Origin: Synechococcus sp. KORDI-52
GTDB lineage: Bacteria; Cyanobacteriota; Cyanobacteriia; PCC-6307; Cyanobiaceae
Assembly (NCBI RefSeq): GCF_000737595.1
Contig: NZ_CP006271.1
Location: 2,480,001-2,544,000 of the forward strand
Length of the DNA stretch: 64,000 nucleotides
Reading direction: 5' to 3'
The position numbers and the translations under genes were made by a program. Under the pieces are notes generated by a model, which ran no database searches, was not told where the DNA came from, and was given only the letters and a program-made list of their open reading frames with translations. Shown here one piece after another: positions 27,557 to 37,591 of this stretch (position 1 is its first letter; each line of letters opens with the position of its first letter).

Positions 27557-29043
27557 GCAGTGCCGCCTGGGGGAACCAGATCGACCTTCTGGTGCGTGCG
27601 CGCACTCCCCTGATCTGGGTGCGCAGCAATGAGGAAGCACGGGTGGAGAATCTCCTTGGGGAGGCCGCTCAACGGCTTGCACGCCAGCTGGTCTGCTGGA
27701 ATTTCATTGACGGCATCAGCGGGCCCGTGAATGCCGACGGCCAGGGAAGCCGACAACCGATGGCCATGCTGCAGTGGCTCCAGCAACGGGATGAGGGCAG
27801 CCCCACCCTGCTACTCGCCAAGGATTTTCATCGTTTCTGCGATGACCCCGGTGTGGCCCGGATGCTGCGCAATCTCGAGGCATCCCTGCGCAGCACCCCG
27901 CACACGTTGGTGCTGTGCTGCGGGCAATGGACCCCCCCAGGGGATCTGGAGGAGAGTCTCACGTTGCTGGATCTCCCCCTCCCCGACAACGACGACCTAC
28001 GCCGACTGATCAACAGCATCAGCACCAGCAGCGGCAGTCCCCTGCCAGCTCCAGTCCTGGATGAGCTGGCTCAAGCCTGCAGCGGGCTCAGCGAGATGCG
28101 GGTTCGCCAGGTGGCAGCCCGGGCCCTGGCCCGCCGCGGCCAGTTGGGATCAGAGGACCTGCAGGACGTTCTGGACGAGAAACGCCAGACGATTGCCCGC
28201 AGTGAGGTGCTGGAGTTCTGTCGCAGCGATGCGGGCACAGAAGCCATCGGAGGCCTCGACGGTCTCAAGACCTGGCTGAACCAACGGCACCGAGCCTTCT
28301 CGGAAGATGCGCGGCGTTTCGGACTCCCCCTGCCCCGTGGCGTCCTGCTTGTTGGTCCTCAAGGCACAGGAAAATCACTCACGGCCAAGGCCATCGCCTG
28401 CAGTTGGTCGATGCCCCTGTTGCGTCTGGATGTGGGGCGTCTGTTCGCGGGCCTGGTGGGGGCCAGCGAGGCACGCACGCGCGAGATGATTCAACGGGCT
28501 GAAGCCATGGCGCCCTGCGTGCTCTGGATCGATGAGATCGACAAGGGCTTCGGGGGGGATGGCCGCAGTGACGGCGGCACCAGCCAGCGGGTTCTGGCCA
28601 ACGTGCTCACCTGGATGGCTGAGAAACAGTCACCGGTGTTCGTCGTGGCCACCGCGAACGGCGTTGAAAAGCTGCCACCGGAGCTGCTGCGCAAGGGGCG
28701 TTTCGATGAGATCTTCATGCTCGATCTGCCCAGCAGCGCTGAGCGCCACAGCATTCTTGAACTGCATCTGGAACGGCGACGCCCGGGGCTGAAGCTTCCC
28801 CTGGACACCGTGGTGAGCCGCAGTGAGGGCTTCTCCGGTGCCGAGCTGGAACAGACTGTGATCGAGGCGATGCACTTGGCCTTCGCCGACAACCGAGAGT
28901 TGACGGAGCCGGATCTGATTGGAGCGGCGTCCCAGCTCATCCCCCTCTCCCGTACCGCCAGCGAACAGCTCGAGCGGCTGAAGCAGTGGGCTGCAGGCGG
29001 ACGCGCCCGCCCGGCCTCTGTTGCTGCAGGTAACGAAGCCTGA
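27553..29043 (+). CDS. ycf46: Ycf46-like AAA+ ATPase
   Basis: The 496 aa protein is the cyanobacterial/plastid Ycf46 type AAA+ ATPase. An N-terminal region (about 1-220; RARTPLIWVRSNEEARV) precedes a single AAA module with Walker A GPQGTGKS, Walker B VLWIDEIDK, VATANGVEKLPPELLRKGRFDE and SRSEGFSGAELEQ. In cyanobacteria Ycf46 has been tied to photosynthetic and inorganic-carbon regulation. It is translationally coupled to the DUF177 gene. Confidence 0.9.
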   Translation: MSSAAWGNQIDLLVRARTPLIWVRSNEEARVENLLGEAAQRLARQLVCWNFIDGISGPVNADGQGSRQPMAMLQWLQQRDEGSPTLLLAKDFHRFCDDPGVARMLRNLEASLRSTPHTLVLCCGQWTPPGDLEESLTLLDLPLPDNDDLRRLINSISTSSGSPLPAPVLDELAQACSGLSEMRVRQVAARALARRGQLGSEDLQDVLDEKRQTIARSEVLEFCRSDAGTEAIGGLDGLKTWLNQRHRAFSEDARRFGLPLPRGVLLVGPQGTGKSLTAKAIACSWSMPLLRLDVGRLFAGLVGASEARTREMIQRAEAMAPCVLWIDEIDKGFGGDGRSDGGTSQRVLANVLTWMAEKQSPVFVVATANGVEKLPPELLRKGRFDEIFMLDLPSSAERHSILELHLERRRPGLKLPLDTVVSRSEGFSGAELEQTVIEAMHLAFADNRELTEPDLIGAASQLIPLSRTASEQLERLKQWAAGGRARPASVAAGNEA

Positions 29044-29121
29044 CGCGGCGTAACGAACGCCAGCCTTGAATAAGGCGCTAAGCGGTGCGCTCCCTACGGT
29101 CCGAGCAACAGCAGGATCAAC

Positions 29122-29283
29122 GTGGAGAGCCGCAACGACATCGCCACTCAGCTCTGCGTGGCCTGCCTTGGTGCTGGCGTGATCACGACCATGGCCGTGG
29201 CCCAGGGACAAAGCCCCCTCACCGCCCTTGGCATCACCCTGTTCTCGGGCATAGCCGCGGTGATGGTCGGCCAGGTGCTCTGA
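29122..29283 (+). CDS. Small hydrophobic protein (53 aa)
   Basis: A GTG-initiated 53 aa frame fills the gap between ycf46 and serS. A polar start (ESRNDIATQL) leads to two short hydrophobic segments (CVACLGAGVITTMAVA and ALGITLFSGIAAVMVG), which suggests a small two-helix membrane protein. A purine-rich stretch (AGCAGGATCAAC) upstream could serve as ribosome binding site. The function is unknown. Confidence 0.65.
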   Translation: MESRNDIATQLCVACLGAGVITTMAVAQGQSPLTALGITLFSGIAAVMVGQVL

Positions 29284-29325
29284 AACGGACTGCCATAGGC
29301 TGCCGGCGCTGACGCCCCTGAAACC

Positions 29326-30603
29326 GTGCTCGATCAGCGCCTTGTGCGTGACAACCCCGAAACGATCGCCCAGCAACTGGGGCGTCGAGGTAAGGCTGTT
29401 GATCTGACCCAACTGCAGCTCATTGCGCAGCAGCAGCGCAATCTGGAGCAACAACGCAGCAGCCTGCAGGCGGAGGGCAACCGGATCGGCAAGGAAGTCG
29501 GCCAACGCATCAAGTCGGGCGCTGATCCCAAAGGCGATGAGGTCGCCGAACTTCGCCAACAGGGCAATGCCATCAAGCAGAAGGTGGCGGTGCTGGAGGA
29601 GGAGGAAAAGCAGCTCTCGCGTGAGCTAAAGCAGCAGCTTCTGGGGTTCCCCAACCTGCCCGCTGAAAGCTGCCCTGATGGGAGCAGTGAAGACGACAAC
29701 GTTGAACTGCGCCGCTGGGGAACCCCCAGGGTTGAAAACAACCTGGAGGAGCACTGGCAGATCGCTGAACGGCTGCAGCTGTTCGACACCGAACGCTCCG
29801 TCCGCATTGCGCAGAGCCGTTTCGTCACACTTATGGGGCAAGGGGCACGGCTGGAGCGTGGGCTGATCAATTTCATGCTCGACCTCCACACAAGCAAGGG
29901 TTATCGAGAGGTGCTGCCCCCGGTGCTGGTGAACACCGCCAGCCTCACCGGCTCAGGACAACTGCCCAAGTTCGCCGAGGAAAGCTTCCGTTGCGCGGAA
30001 GACGACCTCTGGCTGACACCGACCGCTGAGGTGCCCGTGACCTCCTTGCACCGGGACGAAATCATCCCGGCAGACCAACTGCCCCTGCGTTACGCCGCCT
30101 ACAGCCCCTGCTTCCGTCGTGAGGCCGGCAGCTACGGCCGCGACACCCGTGGCTTGATTCGCCTGCACCAGTTCAACAAGGTGGAGCTGTACTGGTTTGT
30201 GCATCCCGATCACTCCGAAGAGGCGCACCAGCAGATCACAGCCGATGCAGAAGCGGTGCTTCAGGCACTGGAGCTGCCCTATCGGGTCTTGGACCTCTGC
30301 ACCGCCGACCTCGGCTTTTCCGCCCGCAGGACCTACGACCTCGAGGTCTGGCTGCCGGGGGCTGGGGCTTACCGGGAAATCTCCAGTTGCAGCGTCTGCG
30401 GCGATTTCCAGGCGCGACGGTCCTCCATCCGCACCAAGGAAGGCAAGGCCACGACATTGGTGCACACCCTGAATGGCAGTGGCCTGGCCGTCGGCAGAAC
30501 CATGGCGGCCCTGTTGGAAAACGGCCAGCAACCCGACGGCAGTGTCCTGCTGCCCAAAGCGCTGGTGCCCTACGTCGGCCGCAAGCGGCTCCAGCCAGAA
30601 TGA
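29326..30603 (+). CDS. serS: Seryl-tRNA synthetase
   Basis: The 425 aa class II synthetase charges tRNA-Ser. The N-terminal antiparallel coiled coil that grips the tRNA is at residues about 25-110, followed by motif 2 (CFRREAGSYGRDTRGLIRLH) and motif 3 (NGSGLAVGRTMAALLEN). The start is GTG 29326. It is followed after 24 bases by rseP. Confidence 0.96.
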   Translation: MLDQRLVRDNPETIAQQLGRRGKAVDLTQLQLIAQQQRNLEQQRSSLQAEGNRIGKEVGQRIKSGADPKGDEVAELRQQGNAIKQKVAVLEEEEKQLSRELKQQLLGFPNLPAESCPDGSSEDDNVELRRWGTPRVENNLEEHWQIAERLQLFDTERSVRIAQSRFVTLMGQGARLERGLINFMLDLHTSKGYREVLPPVLVNTASLTGSGQLPKFAEESFRCAEDDLWLTPTAEVPVTSLHRDEIIPADQLPLRYAAYSPCFRREAGSYGRDTRGLIRLHQFNKVELYWFVHPDHSEEAHQQITADAEAVLQALELPYRVLDLCTADLGFSARRTYDLEVWLPGAGAYREISSCSVCGDFQARRSSIRTKEGKATTLVHTLNGSGLAVGRTMAALLENGQQPDGSVLLPKALVPYVGRKRLQPE

Positions 30604-30627
30604 TCCGACTGGACTCCTGACGGACAT

Positions 30628-31710
30628 ATGAACGTGTTGGCCGCCCTTCTGGTGCTCGCCCTGCTGATCGTGGTGCATGAGGCAGGCCATTTTCTTGCTG
30701 CCACGCTCCAGGGCATCCGCGTCAGCGGTTTTTCCATTGGCTTTGGCCCGGCCCTGATCAAGAAGCAACGGCGTGGGGTGACCTACGCCCTGCGGCTGCT
30801 GCCCCTGGGTGGTTTCGTTGCCTTCCCCGACGACGACGAGGAGAGCACGATCCCTGCTGATGATCCGGATCTGCTGCGCAACCGCCCGATCCCCCAGCAG
30901 GCGTTGGTGGTGGCTGCAGGCGTGTTAGCCAACCTGGCCTTGGCCCTGGTGGTGCTGTTCGCTCAGGCAGCGTTTGTCGGCGTGCCCGCCGCGCCGGATC
31001 CTGGGGTTCTGGTGGTTCAGGTGCAACCGGGTGGTGCTGCCGCCCGCTCCGGGCTTCGTGCGGGCGACCAGATCCTCAGCCTGAATGACCAACCCCTTGC
31101 CGCAGGACAACGGGGCGTTGCCACGATGGTGCGGGATGTGAAAGCAGCACCCGAGCAACCCATCCGCGTGGAGCGAAAGCGGGGAGACGCGACGTCCACG
31201 GTTGAACTGATCCCCGACGATCAACAGGGCACAGGAAAAATTGGAGCCCAACTGCAGGCCAACATCAGTGGGGAGATGCGCCCCGTCCGCAATCCCGTTG
31301 AACTGGTTCTCACCACCGGCTCGCAATTCAGCCAAATGCTGGAGCAAACCGTGCGCGGCTACGCCGGTCTCCTGACGAACTTCCGAGCCACGGCAGGCCA
31401 GGTGAGTGGTCCCGTGAAGATCGTTGAGATGGGCGCACAGCTCAGCCAGCAGGGGGGATCCGGGTTGGTGCTCTTCTCAGCCTTGATCTCAATCAATCTG
31501 GCGGTGCTCAATTCACTGCCGCTTCCGCTGCTCGATGGCTGGCAAATGATGATGCTCGCGATTCAGTCCGTTCGGGGTCGTCCGGTGTCGGAGCGGATCC
31601 AGATGGCCTTCGTGCAATCCGGTTTTCTTCTTCTGGTGGGGCTCACGCTTGTGCTGATCGTGCGTGACACCACACAACTGCCGGTGGTGCAGCAATTGAT
31701 GGGTCGCTGA
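30628..31710 (+). CDS. rseP: Site-2 protease (RseP family)
   Basis: This 360 aa intramembrane zinc metalloprotease has HEAGH (His17, Glu18, His21) in the first helix, one PDZ domain (about 115-195; [22 protein letters not shown]) and the C-terminal LPLPLLDGW helix that supplies the Asp ligand. Such proteases cut membrane-bound anti-sigma factors in stress signalling; the substrate here is unknown. It is followed by rpsN after 58 bases. Confidence 0.94.
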   Translation: MNVLAALLVLALLIVVHEAGHFLAATLQGIRVSGFSIGFGPALIKKQRRGVTYALRLLPLGGFVAFPDDDEESTIPADDPDLLRNRPIPQQALVVAAGVLANLALALVVLFAQAAFVGVPAAPDPGVLVVQVQPGGAAARSGLRAGDQILSLNDQPLAAGQRGVATMVRDVKAAPEQPIRVERKRGDATSTVELIPDDQQGTGKIGAQLQANISGEMRPVRNPVELVLTTGSQFSQMLEQTVRGYAGLLTNFRATAGQVSGPVKIVEMGAQLSQQGGSGLVLFSALISINLAVLNSLPLPLLDGWQMMMLAIQSVRGRPVSERIQMAFVQSGFLLLVGLTLVLIVRDTTQLPVVQQLMGR

Positions 31711-31768
31711 GGGGGGCGAGGTCGCCCGTGTATCGTTAACGATTCGTTCACTCGCTGCCCTCAGCTGC

Positions 31769-32071
31769 ATGGCCAAAAAGTCGATGATCGCTCGCGATGT
31801 GAAGCGAAAGAAAACGGTTGAGCGCTATGCAGCCAAGCGCGCAGCACTGATGGAAGCCTTCAACGCAGCAGAAGATCCGATGGATCGCCTGGAGATCCAT
31901 CGCAAGATCCAGGCTCTGCCTCGCAACAGCGCACGCATCCGTGTGCGCAACCGCTGCTGGGCCACCGGCAAACCCAGAGGCGTGTATCGCGATTTCGGTC
32001 TCTGCCGTAACCAGCTTCGTGAGCGCGCCCACAAAGGAGAACTGCCAGGCGTGGTCAAGTCCAGCTGGTGA
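31769..32071 (+). CDS. rpsN: 30S ribosomal protein S14
   Basis: The 100 aa protein is the long, zinc-free S14 form, starting [15 protein letters not shown] and ending with the conserved [25 protein letters not shown]. Its basic composition and length match the family. A strong terminator follows 24 bases later, so it ends a transcription unit that may include rseP. Confidence 0.96.
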   Translation: MAKKSMIARDVKRKKTVERYAAKRAALMEAFNAAEDPMDRLEIHRKIQALPRNSARIRVRNRCWATGKPRGVYRDFGLCRNQLRERAHKGELPGVVKSSW

Positions 32072-32095
32072 TCAGTCTGTCGCCCTGGCGTCATG

Positions 32096-32121
32096 AGGGG
32101 AGGCTTGGCCTCCCCTTTCTT
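32096..32121 (+). terminator. Intrinsic terminator after rpsN
   Basis: A 9-bp perfect stem (AGGGGAGGC, 32096-32104; GCCTCCCCT, 32108-32116) with loop TTG is followed by TTCTTG. It separates rpsN from pnp. Confidence 0.85.
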
Positions 32122-32177
32122 GTGAAGAGCAGCCATGAAATGTCAGACTTGGGATTGACAAAAGGACATAAGACGTC

Positions 32178-34343
32178 GTGCAAGGACAAACCCAGTCGAT
32201 CTCCTTTGACGGACGCGAGATTCGACTGACCACCGGGCGCTTCGCCCCTCAGGCGGGAGGATCCGTCTTGGTGGAGTGTGGCGACACCGCCGTGCTTGTG
32301 ACCGCAACCCGCTCGGGGGGGCGTGAAGGCATTGATTTTCTGCCGCTGATCTGCGACTACGAAGAGCGGCTTTATGCAGCTGGCCGCATTCCCGGCAGCT
32401 ACATGCGTCGTGAGAGCCGCCCACCCGAACGCGCCACGCTCACGGCTCGACTGATTGATCGCCCCATGCGGCCGCTGTTCCCCAGCTGGCTGCGCGACGA
32501 CCTGCAGGTGGTCGCCACCTGCCTATCCCTCGATGAGCGGGTCCCCGCCGATGTTCTGGCGGTGACGGGCGCATCGATTGCCACGCTGCTCGCGGGCATC
32601 CCCTTCAACGGCCCGATGGCAGCCGTGCGGGTGGGCCTGCTGGGGGATGACTTCGTCCTCAACCCGAGTTACCGGGAAATCGAACGGGGTGATCTCGACC
32701 TGGTGGTCGCCGGCACCCCAGATGGCGTGGTGATGGTCGAGGCCGGTGCCAACCAGCTGCCCGAGCAGGACGTGATCGAGGCGATCGATTTCGGCTACGA
32801 AGCGATCTGCGAACTGATCAAGGCTCAGGAACAGCTGCTCAAGGATCTGGGCATCACCCAGGTGAAGCCGGAGAAGCCTGAAGAAGACAGCACCGTTCCC
32901 GCCTATCTGGAGAAACAGTGCAGCAAAGCGATCAGCGCTGTGCTCAGCAAGTTTGATCAAAGCAAGGAGGAGCGGGACACAGCCCTGGAAACTGTGAAGG
33001 GCGAGGTGTCCGAGACCATCGCGGGTCTTAAAGAAGACCATGCCGTTCGCCAGGCTCTGGCCAGCAGCCCGAAACTGCTCGGCAACAGCTTCAAGGCTCT
33101 GACCAAGACATTGATGCGTCAGCAGATTCTCAAGGACGGCAAGCGTGTTGACGGACGCGGCCTCGACGAGGTGCGTCAGATCAGCGCCATGGCCGGCGTG
33201 CTGCCGCGCCGGGTGCATGGCTCCGGTCTGTTCCAGCGCGGACTGACCCAGGTGCTCTCCACTGCAACGCTGGGCACCCCCAGCGATGCTCAGGAGATGG
33301 ATGATCTCCATCCCAACACCGAGAAGCTATACCTGCACCATTACAACTTCCCGCCCTATTCCGTCGGTGAAACGCGGCCGATGCGCTCCCCCGGTCGACG
33401 TGAGATCGGCCATGGCGCCCTGGCCGAGCGGGCCATTCTTCCAGTACTTCCCGAGAAGGACACCTTCCCTTACGTGGTGCGTGTGGTGAGCGAAGTGCTC
33501 AGCTCCAATGGCTCCACCTCAATGGGTTCCGTCTGCGGCAGCACCCTGTCGCTGATGGATGCCGGTGTGCCGTTGAAGGCCCCGGTGAGTGGCGCTGCCA
33601 TGGGTCTGATCAAGGAAGGTGATGAGGTTCGGATCCTCACCGACATCCAGGGCATCGAGGACTTCCTCGGTGATATGGACTTCAAGGTGGCCGGTAGCGA
33701 AAAGGGCATCACCGCCCTGCAGATGGATATGAAGATCACCGGCCTCTCCGTGAAGACGGTGGCCGAAGCCGTGAATCAAGCGCGCCCGGCACGGCTCCAC
33801 ATCCTCGAGAAGATGCTCGAGGCGATCGACACCCCTCGGGACAACCTGTCTCCCCATGCCCCACGTCTGCTCAGCTTCCGGATTGATCCTGAGCTGATCG
33901 GCACCGTGATCGGCCCCGGTGGACGCACAATTAAAGGCATCACCGAGCGCACCAACACCAAGATCGACATCGAGGACGGTGGCATCGTGACCATCGCCTC
34001 CCACGATGGTGCTGCGGCTGAAGAAGCCCAGAAGATCATCGAAGGCCTAACCCGCAAGGTCAATGAAGGCGAGGTGTTCTCCGGGTCGATCACACGGATC
34101 ATCCCGATCGGAGCCTTCGTGGAGATCCTCCCTGGCAAGGAGGGCATGATCCACATCTCGCAGCTCTCCGAAGCTCGTGTCGAAAAGGTCGAAGACGTGG
34201 TGAAGGTGGGCGACGAGGTGACTGTTCGGGTGCGCGAAATCGACAACCGCGGCCGCATCAACCTCACCCTACGAGGCGTGCCCCAGGCCGGCGACGCCGC
34301 CGAAGTGGAGCCTCAGCCCACCCCGGTGGCACCGCTCAACTGA
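32178..34343 (+). CDS. pnp: Polyribonucleotide nucleotidyltransferase (PNPase)
   Basis: PNPase degrades RNA from the 3' end using phosphate and can add tails. The 721 aa protein has two RNase PH domains (first about 10-145; second about 325-540 with [16 protein letters not shown]), a KH domain ([16 protein letters not shown]) and an S1 domain ([19 protein letters not shown]). The start is GTG 32178. A palindrome lies between its stop and the convergent cysQ stop. Confidence 0.97.
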   Translation: MQGQTQSISFDGREIRLTTGRFAPQAGGSVLVECGDTAVLVTATRSGGREGIDFLPLICDYEERLYAAGRIPGSYMRRESRPPERATLTARLIDRPMRPLFPSWLRDDLQVVATCLSLDERVPADVLAVTGASIATLLAGIPFNGPMAAVRVGLLGDDFVLNPSYREIERGDLDLVVAGTPDGVVMVEAGANQLPEQDVIEAIDFGYEAICELIKAQEQLLKDLGITQVKPEKPEEDSTVPAYLEKQCSKAISAVLSKFDQSKEERDTALETVKGEVSETIAGLKEDHAVRQALASSPKLLGNSFKALTKTLMRQQILKDGKRVDGRGLDEVRQISAMAGVLPRRVHGSGLFQRGLTQVLSTATLGTPSDAQEMDDLHPNTEKLYLHHYNFPPYSVGETRPMRSPGRREIGHGALAERAILPVLPEKDTFPYVVRVVSEVLSSNGSTSMGSVCGSTLSLMDAGVPLKAPVSGAAMGLIKEGDEVRILTDIQGIEDFLGDMDFKVAGSEKGITALQMDMKITGLSVKTVAEAVNQARPARLHILEKMLEAIDTPRDNLSPHAPRLLSFRIDPELIGTVIGPGGRTIKGITERTNTKIDIEDGGIVTIASHDGAAAEEAQKIIEGLTRKVNEGEVFSGSITRIIPIGAFVEILPGKEGMIHISQLSEARVEKVEDVVKVGDEVTVRVREIDNRGRINLTLRGVPQAGDAAEVEPQPTPVAPLN

Positions 34344-34360
34344 TCAGGTCTCAGACCTGA
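34344..34360. terminator. Short bidirectional hairpin between pnp and cysQ
   Basis: TCAGGTC and GACCTGA form a 7-bp stem around TCA. The loop TCA is the cysQ stop codon on the minus strand, and the pnp stop ends one base before the stem. No T-run is seen on either side, so terminator function is uncertain. Confidence 0.45.
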
Positions 34361-35268
34361 AAGCCGGGATCGATCTCGGCCATGGCCCGCGTCGCACGCT
34401 CTCCGAGCTCGGCGTGGGCTTTTCCATGGCTGGCGATCAGACAGCCGGCCTGACGCACATCGCCGGTGTTGTACGTGAGGTCGGCCTGATCGGCATGGGT
34501 GAAACGACCACCAGCCGCCAGCAGCACCGCCTCCGGAGCAGCCATGTCCCAATCCTTGGGAGCACTCTTGCCAGAGAGGGATACATAGAGGTCAGTTTCA
34601 CCTCTCAGGATCGTGGCCACCTTGAAGCCAACGCTGCCCACGGCTTTGGAACCGCCGAGATTGAGGGCATCAATGAGCTTGACCAAACGGTCGTCGCGGT
34701 GGCTGCGGCTGGCCACCAGGATCAGATCTGAAACCACAGTTCTGTCGCTGAAGCGAACCGGCGACCGCTCACCCTGACGGTCTTCACACCAGGCACCCTC
34801 ACCAACGATGCCGATCCACAGTTCATCGGCTTCCGGCAGAAGCACAACTCCGATCACTGGCCGCTTGTCGCGCACCAGGGCCAGATGAACGGCGTATTCG
34901 CCTGTGCCCTGCAGGAAATCCTTAGTGCCATCAAGGGGATCGAGAATCCACAGCCACTCCGCCGGCAGCGGTTGGCCTTCCGTGAGCTGCTCCTTGGCGG
35001 TCTCCTCGCTGAGCAGCGTCCAGTCGGCCTTGGGGAACGCGGCAGACAGTCCATCGAGCAACCACTTGTTCACGGCCAGATCAGCCGCAGAGACGGGGCC
35101 TTCCCCGCCTTCATCGACACTCAACGCCTTGGGGAAACCATGCGGAGGCTGCTCGCCGCGGGCATAGGCCCGCAGGATGTCGGCGGCACCCCAACTCAAG
35201 CGACGCAATTCCGTCAGCAGAGCCTCCTGGTTCACGCCAGCGGGGAGAACGGCAGAGCTGGGCATCAT
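34351..35268 (-). CDS. cysQ: 3'(2'),5'-bisphosphate nucleotidase (CysQ family)
   Basis: The 305 aa Mg-dependent phosphatase of the inositol monophosphatase superfamily removes phosphate from PAP formed in sulfate assimilation. Metal-binding motifs are LSEETA, the strong signature WILDPLDGTKDFLQG and KDWDMAAPEAVLLAAGG. ATG 35268 (with a second ATG next to it) is chosen; the upstream open frame runs into the divergent rsmI gene. It could also act on inositol-type substrates. Confidence 0.87.
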   Translation of the reverse strand: MMPSSAVLPAGVNQEALLTELRRLSWGAADILRAYARGEQPPHGFPKALSVDEGGEGPVSAADLAVNKWLLDGLSAAFPKADWTLLSEETAKEQLTEGQPLPAEWLWILDPLDGTKDFLQGTGEYAVHLALVRDKRPVIGVVLLPEADELWIGIVGEGAWCEDRQGERSPVRFSDRTVVSDLILVASRSHRDDRLVKLIDALNLGGSKAVGSVGFKVATILRGETDLYVSLSGKSAPKDWDMAAPEAVLLAAGGRFTHADQADLTYNTGDVRQAGCLIASHGKAHAELGERATRAMAEIDPGFQV

Positions 35269-35294
35269 GATCAACAGAGGCGCTCGCCATTGTG

Positions 35295-36152
35295 ATGCAG
35301 CGGGATGAACCAAGCGGCGGCAGCCTTTATCTGGTGGGCACTCCCATTGGTCATCTGGGGGACCTGTCACCACGAGCCCGCGACTTGCTCCGCAGCGTGG
35401 ATGTGATCGCCTGTGAAGACACCCGTCACAGCGGACAGCTTCTCAGCAGTCTTGGAGCGAGCGGCCGCAAGCTGTCCTTTCATCAGCACAACACCCGCAC
35501 CCGCTTGCCCCAACTGCTGGATCTGCTGACCGACGGACAAAGCCTGGCGGTGATCAGTGATGCCGGGCTTCCGGGCATCAGCGACCCCGGTGAAGAGCTG
35601 GTGGCCGCCGCGCACCAAGCAGGCCATCCCGTGATCTGCATTCCTGGCCCCTGCGCCGCCACCACTGCTCTGGTGAGCAGCGGCTTGCCAAGTGGACGTT
35701 TCTGCTTCGAAGGATTTCTGCCGGCCAAAGGCAAGGAGCGGCGGGCACGCCTGGAGGCCATCAGCCATGAACCCCGCACCATGGTGCTGTACGAAGCGCC
35801 GCACCGCCTGATCACGTTGCTCGAGGAACTCCAGCACCACTGCGGAGGAGAGCGTCCCCTGCAGGTGGCACGGGAACTGACCAAACGCCATGAAGAACAA
35901 GTGGGGCCGACAGTGGACCTTGCCCTGCTGCACTTTCAGCAGCACCCGCCCCAAGGGGAATGCACGGTTGTGCTGGGGGGAGCAGCGCCGGAAATCGCAG
36001 AAGAACCTGACGATGATGACTTGCTCAGTCAGCTGCAGGCGTTGCAGGAGGAGGGGGCAAGCGCCAGCGACGCTGCGAGGCAATTGGCCCAGACCACAGG
36101 GCTGTCCAGACGACGGCTGTATGCCCTCTTGCACCAGGGCACGTCAAACTAA
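35295..36152 (+). CDS. rsmI: 16S rRNA (cytidine1402-2'-O)-methyltransferase
   Basis: The 285 aa tetrapyrrole-methylase-fold enzyme modifies C1402 in the ribosomal decoding centre. It starts with the family block GGSLYLVGTPIGHLGDLSPRA, then CEDTRHSGQLL and SDAGLPGISDPGEELV. A GTG precedes the ATG by three bases. It is divergent from cysQ with only 26 bases between, so the promoters overlap. Confidence 0.94.
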   Translation: MQRDEPSGGSLYLVGTPIGHLGDLSPRARDLLRSVDVIACEDTRHSGQLLSSLGASGRKLSFHQHNTRTRLPQLLDLLTDGQSLAVISDAGLPGISDPGEELVAAAHQAGHPVICIPGPCAATTALVSSGLPSGRFCFEGFLPAKGKERRARLEAISHEPRTMVLYEAPHRLITLLEELQHHCGGERPLQVARELTKRHEEQVGPTVDLALLHFQQHPPQGECTVVLGGAAPEIAEEPDDDDLLSQLQALQEEGASASDAARQLAQTTGLSRRRLYALLHQGTSN

Positions 36153-36170
36153 GCGCGTGACGGTTGTGCT

Positions 36171-36407
36171 GTGTTGATTCGCCTTCGTCTTCTGCTGATC
36201 AGCTTCGGCGGTGGCCTGCTGCTGCTGCTGCTGCTCTGCCTTGGAGCGCAGAACCTTCAGGATCGCCACACGATCCAACTCGGGGGGCAGCGCTCGGTGC
36301 CTCTTCCCACGGGTTTTATCGTGGGCGTTGCTCTGGTGATCGGTGTGATCAGTGGCGGAACCGCGACGGCCGTCTTGCTTCCCGATCAGCGCGATCGCTT
36401 CGATTAA
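36171..36407 (+). CDS. Small two-helix membrane protein (78 aa)
   Basis: The protein has two hydrophobic helices: residues about 5-26 (a Leu run, LLLLLLLCLG) and about 46-70 (TGFIVGVALVIGVISGGTA). The layout is like LapA/DUF1049-type small membrane proteins, but the family cannot be named with confidence. The start is GTG 36171, 18 bases after rsmI, so the two are probably co-transcribed. Confidence 0.65.
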   Translation: MLIRLRLLLISFGGGLLLLLLLCLGAQNLQDRHTIQLGGQRSVPLPTGFIVGVALVIGVISGGTATAVLLPDQRDRFD

Positions 36408-36426
36408 GAGCGATCAACTCCGGTGA

Positions 36427-37140
36427 TCAGGCATCAAGCGCAATCAGCGTTCCGTCCAACACCAAGCGAGTGATGCCTCGAGCCAACAGGTAGCTGCTGG
36501 TGCGCTGAAACACAGCCGTATCGGGAACCTTGATCACCCGCTGGCTCCGCCCGCACTGGCGCTTTGCAGCGCGAGGGCTGGCAAACAGGCACAACCCGTG
36601 ACGTTCCTGCTCGGCATCGTCGAGGAGTCCCAACTCGGGAAACTCCTTGAGTGGGCGCGCATCCAGCTCAACCACCTTGTCGACAAGCATGTAGGCGCTG
36701 TCGGGCAGCAGGTCGACACTGAACGGTTGCGCCTGATTCAGGGGACGATCACTGAGCTCACCAACGCCCAGCAAGGGGACAAGCTCCGTGAAGGTTTCTG
36801 TGCTGCCGTTGTCCTCGTCTTCAGCGAGCTCATCATCAGGGTCTTCGCCGAAGTCATCAGCGTCATCAAGGGCCAAGCTGCTGTCATCAGCCTTGATGGA
36901 GTCAGCTTCGGATTCAATCGGCTTGGTGGGTCCTACCTGATGAGCAGCAGCAGCCGATCCCCTGAGGCGACTGGCTTTCAAGGCCGCATAGGCCTCAGCG
37001 GGCATCATTGATTTCACCGTACGGCTGACGGTGTTGGCACTGCAGCCAAAGGAATCGGCCAGAGCAGCTGTTGACTCGCCGGCCTTGTAGCGACCCACCA
37101 GATCCTGTTTTTCGCTGTCGCTGAGACGACGCGGCGTCAT
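36427..37140 (-). CDS. Helix-turn-helix protein with acidic linker
   Basis: The 237 aa protein has an N-terminal helix-turn-helix (about 5-45; LSDSEKQDLVGRYKAGESTA, then FGCSANTVSRTVK) like those in transposase/resolvase-type regulators. An Asp/Glu-rich linker (about 85-115) follows, and then a C-terminal domain with VVELDARPLKEFPELGLL. It resembles a protein conserved among marine picocyanobacteria and is probably DNA-binding, with unknown targets. It ends the core region, upstream of the tRNA-Arg. Confidence 0.65.
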   Translation of the reverse strand: MTPRRLSDSEKQDLVGRYKAGESTAALADSFGCSANTVSRTVKSMMPAEAYAALKASRLRGSAAAAHQVGPTKPIESEADSIKADDSSLALDDADDFGEDPDDELAEDEDNGSTETFTELVPLLGVGELSDRPLNQAQPFSVDLLPDSAYMLVDKVVELDARPLKEFPELGLLDDAEQERHGLCLFASPRAAKRQCGRSQRVIKVPDTAVFQRTSSYLLARGITRLVLDGTLIALDA

Positions 37141-37228
37141 GGATCCCGATCAAGAACAAATCACTTTAGGCGGCTCGAGGAAGCCAAAGCAGCCTTTCCT
37201 GGATCAGCCTGGCAAGATGGTCCAACTA

Positions 37229-37302
37229 GCTCCCTTAGCTCAGCTGGATAGAGCAACTGCCTTCTAAGCAGTCGGTCGATGGTTCGAATCCATCAGGGGG
37301 CG
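37229..37302 (+). tRNA. tRNA-Arg (anticodon TCT)
   Basis: The 74-base cloverleaf has acceptor halves GCTCCCT/AGGGGGC with discriminator G, D arm AGCTCAGCTGGATAGAGC, anticodon stem ACTGC/GCAGT with loop CTTCTAA (anticodon TCT), and T arm GATGGTTCGAATCCATC. The CCA end is not encoded. Its 3' part is copied at 42758-42803, so the gene served as an integration site. Confidence 0.96.
37252..37298 (+). repeat. Left attachment-site copy within tRNA-Arg
   Basis: This part of the tRNA matches 42758-42803: a 12-base block, then one mismatch (C to G in the anticodon), another 12-base block, a small CG-to-A difference, and a final 20-base identical block (ATGGTTCGAATCCATCAGGG). It is the likely integrase core/attL region. 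Confidence 0.8.
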
Positions 37303-37453
37303 TCGCCAAAAAGCCCAGCAATAGCAGGGATTCTTACATCGAGACCAGCCTTGCTGGTTTCCGTTCATTTTGAGGATGTTTGGGCATCTTCCATGCTGTT
37401 TCCGTGCGATCTTCCGTGCAGCTCGATAGTTTCCGTGCACGGCAGTGACGCAC

Positions 37454-37591
37454 ATGCCAAAGGAGCGCGCTGACGCACAGCCTTGGGAGGCGGCACTGAA
37501 GCGTGCGATTAAGACGCAGCACAAATGGGGCTATTCGGTACGACCCATGCGCGGGAAGGTGCAAGTCGAGCGGTTTGGCACATGGCACTAG
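37454..37591 (+). pseudogene. Remnant of N-terminal domain of a phage-type integrase
   Basis: An ATG-initiated 45 aa frame (MPKERADAQPWEAALKRAIK at the start, then WGYSVRPMRGKVQVERF) looks like the N-terminal DNA-binding segment of marine-Synechococcus tyrosine integrases, ending abruptly at TAG. The rest of such a protein is not found downstream in any frame. It lies 150 bases from the tRNA attachment site, where an integrase gene is expected. The homology is from memory of such proteins and needs a search. Confidence 0.5.

Noticed and set aside
28630-29559. Minus-strand frame of 309 codons over ycf46 and serS
   Set aside because: Shadow of strongly supported plus-strand genes.
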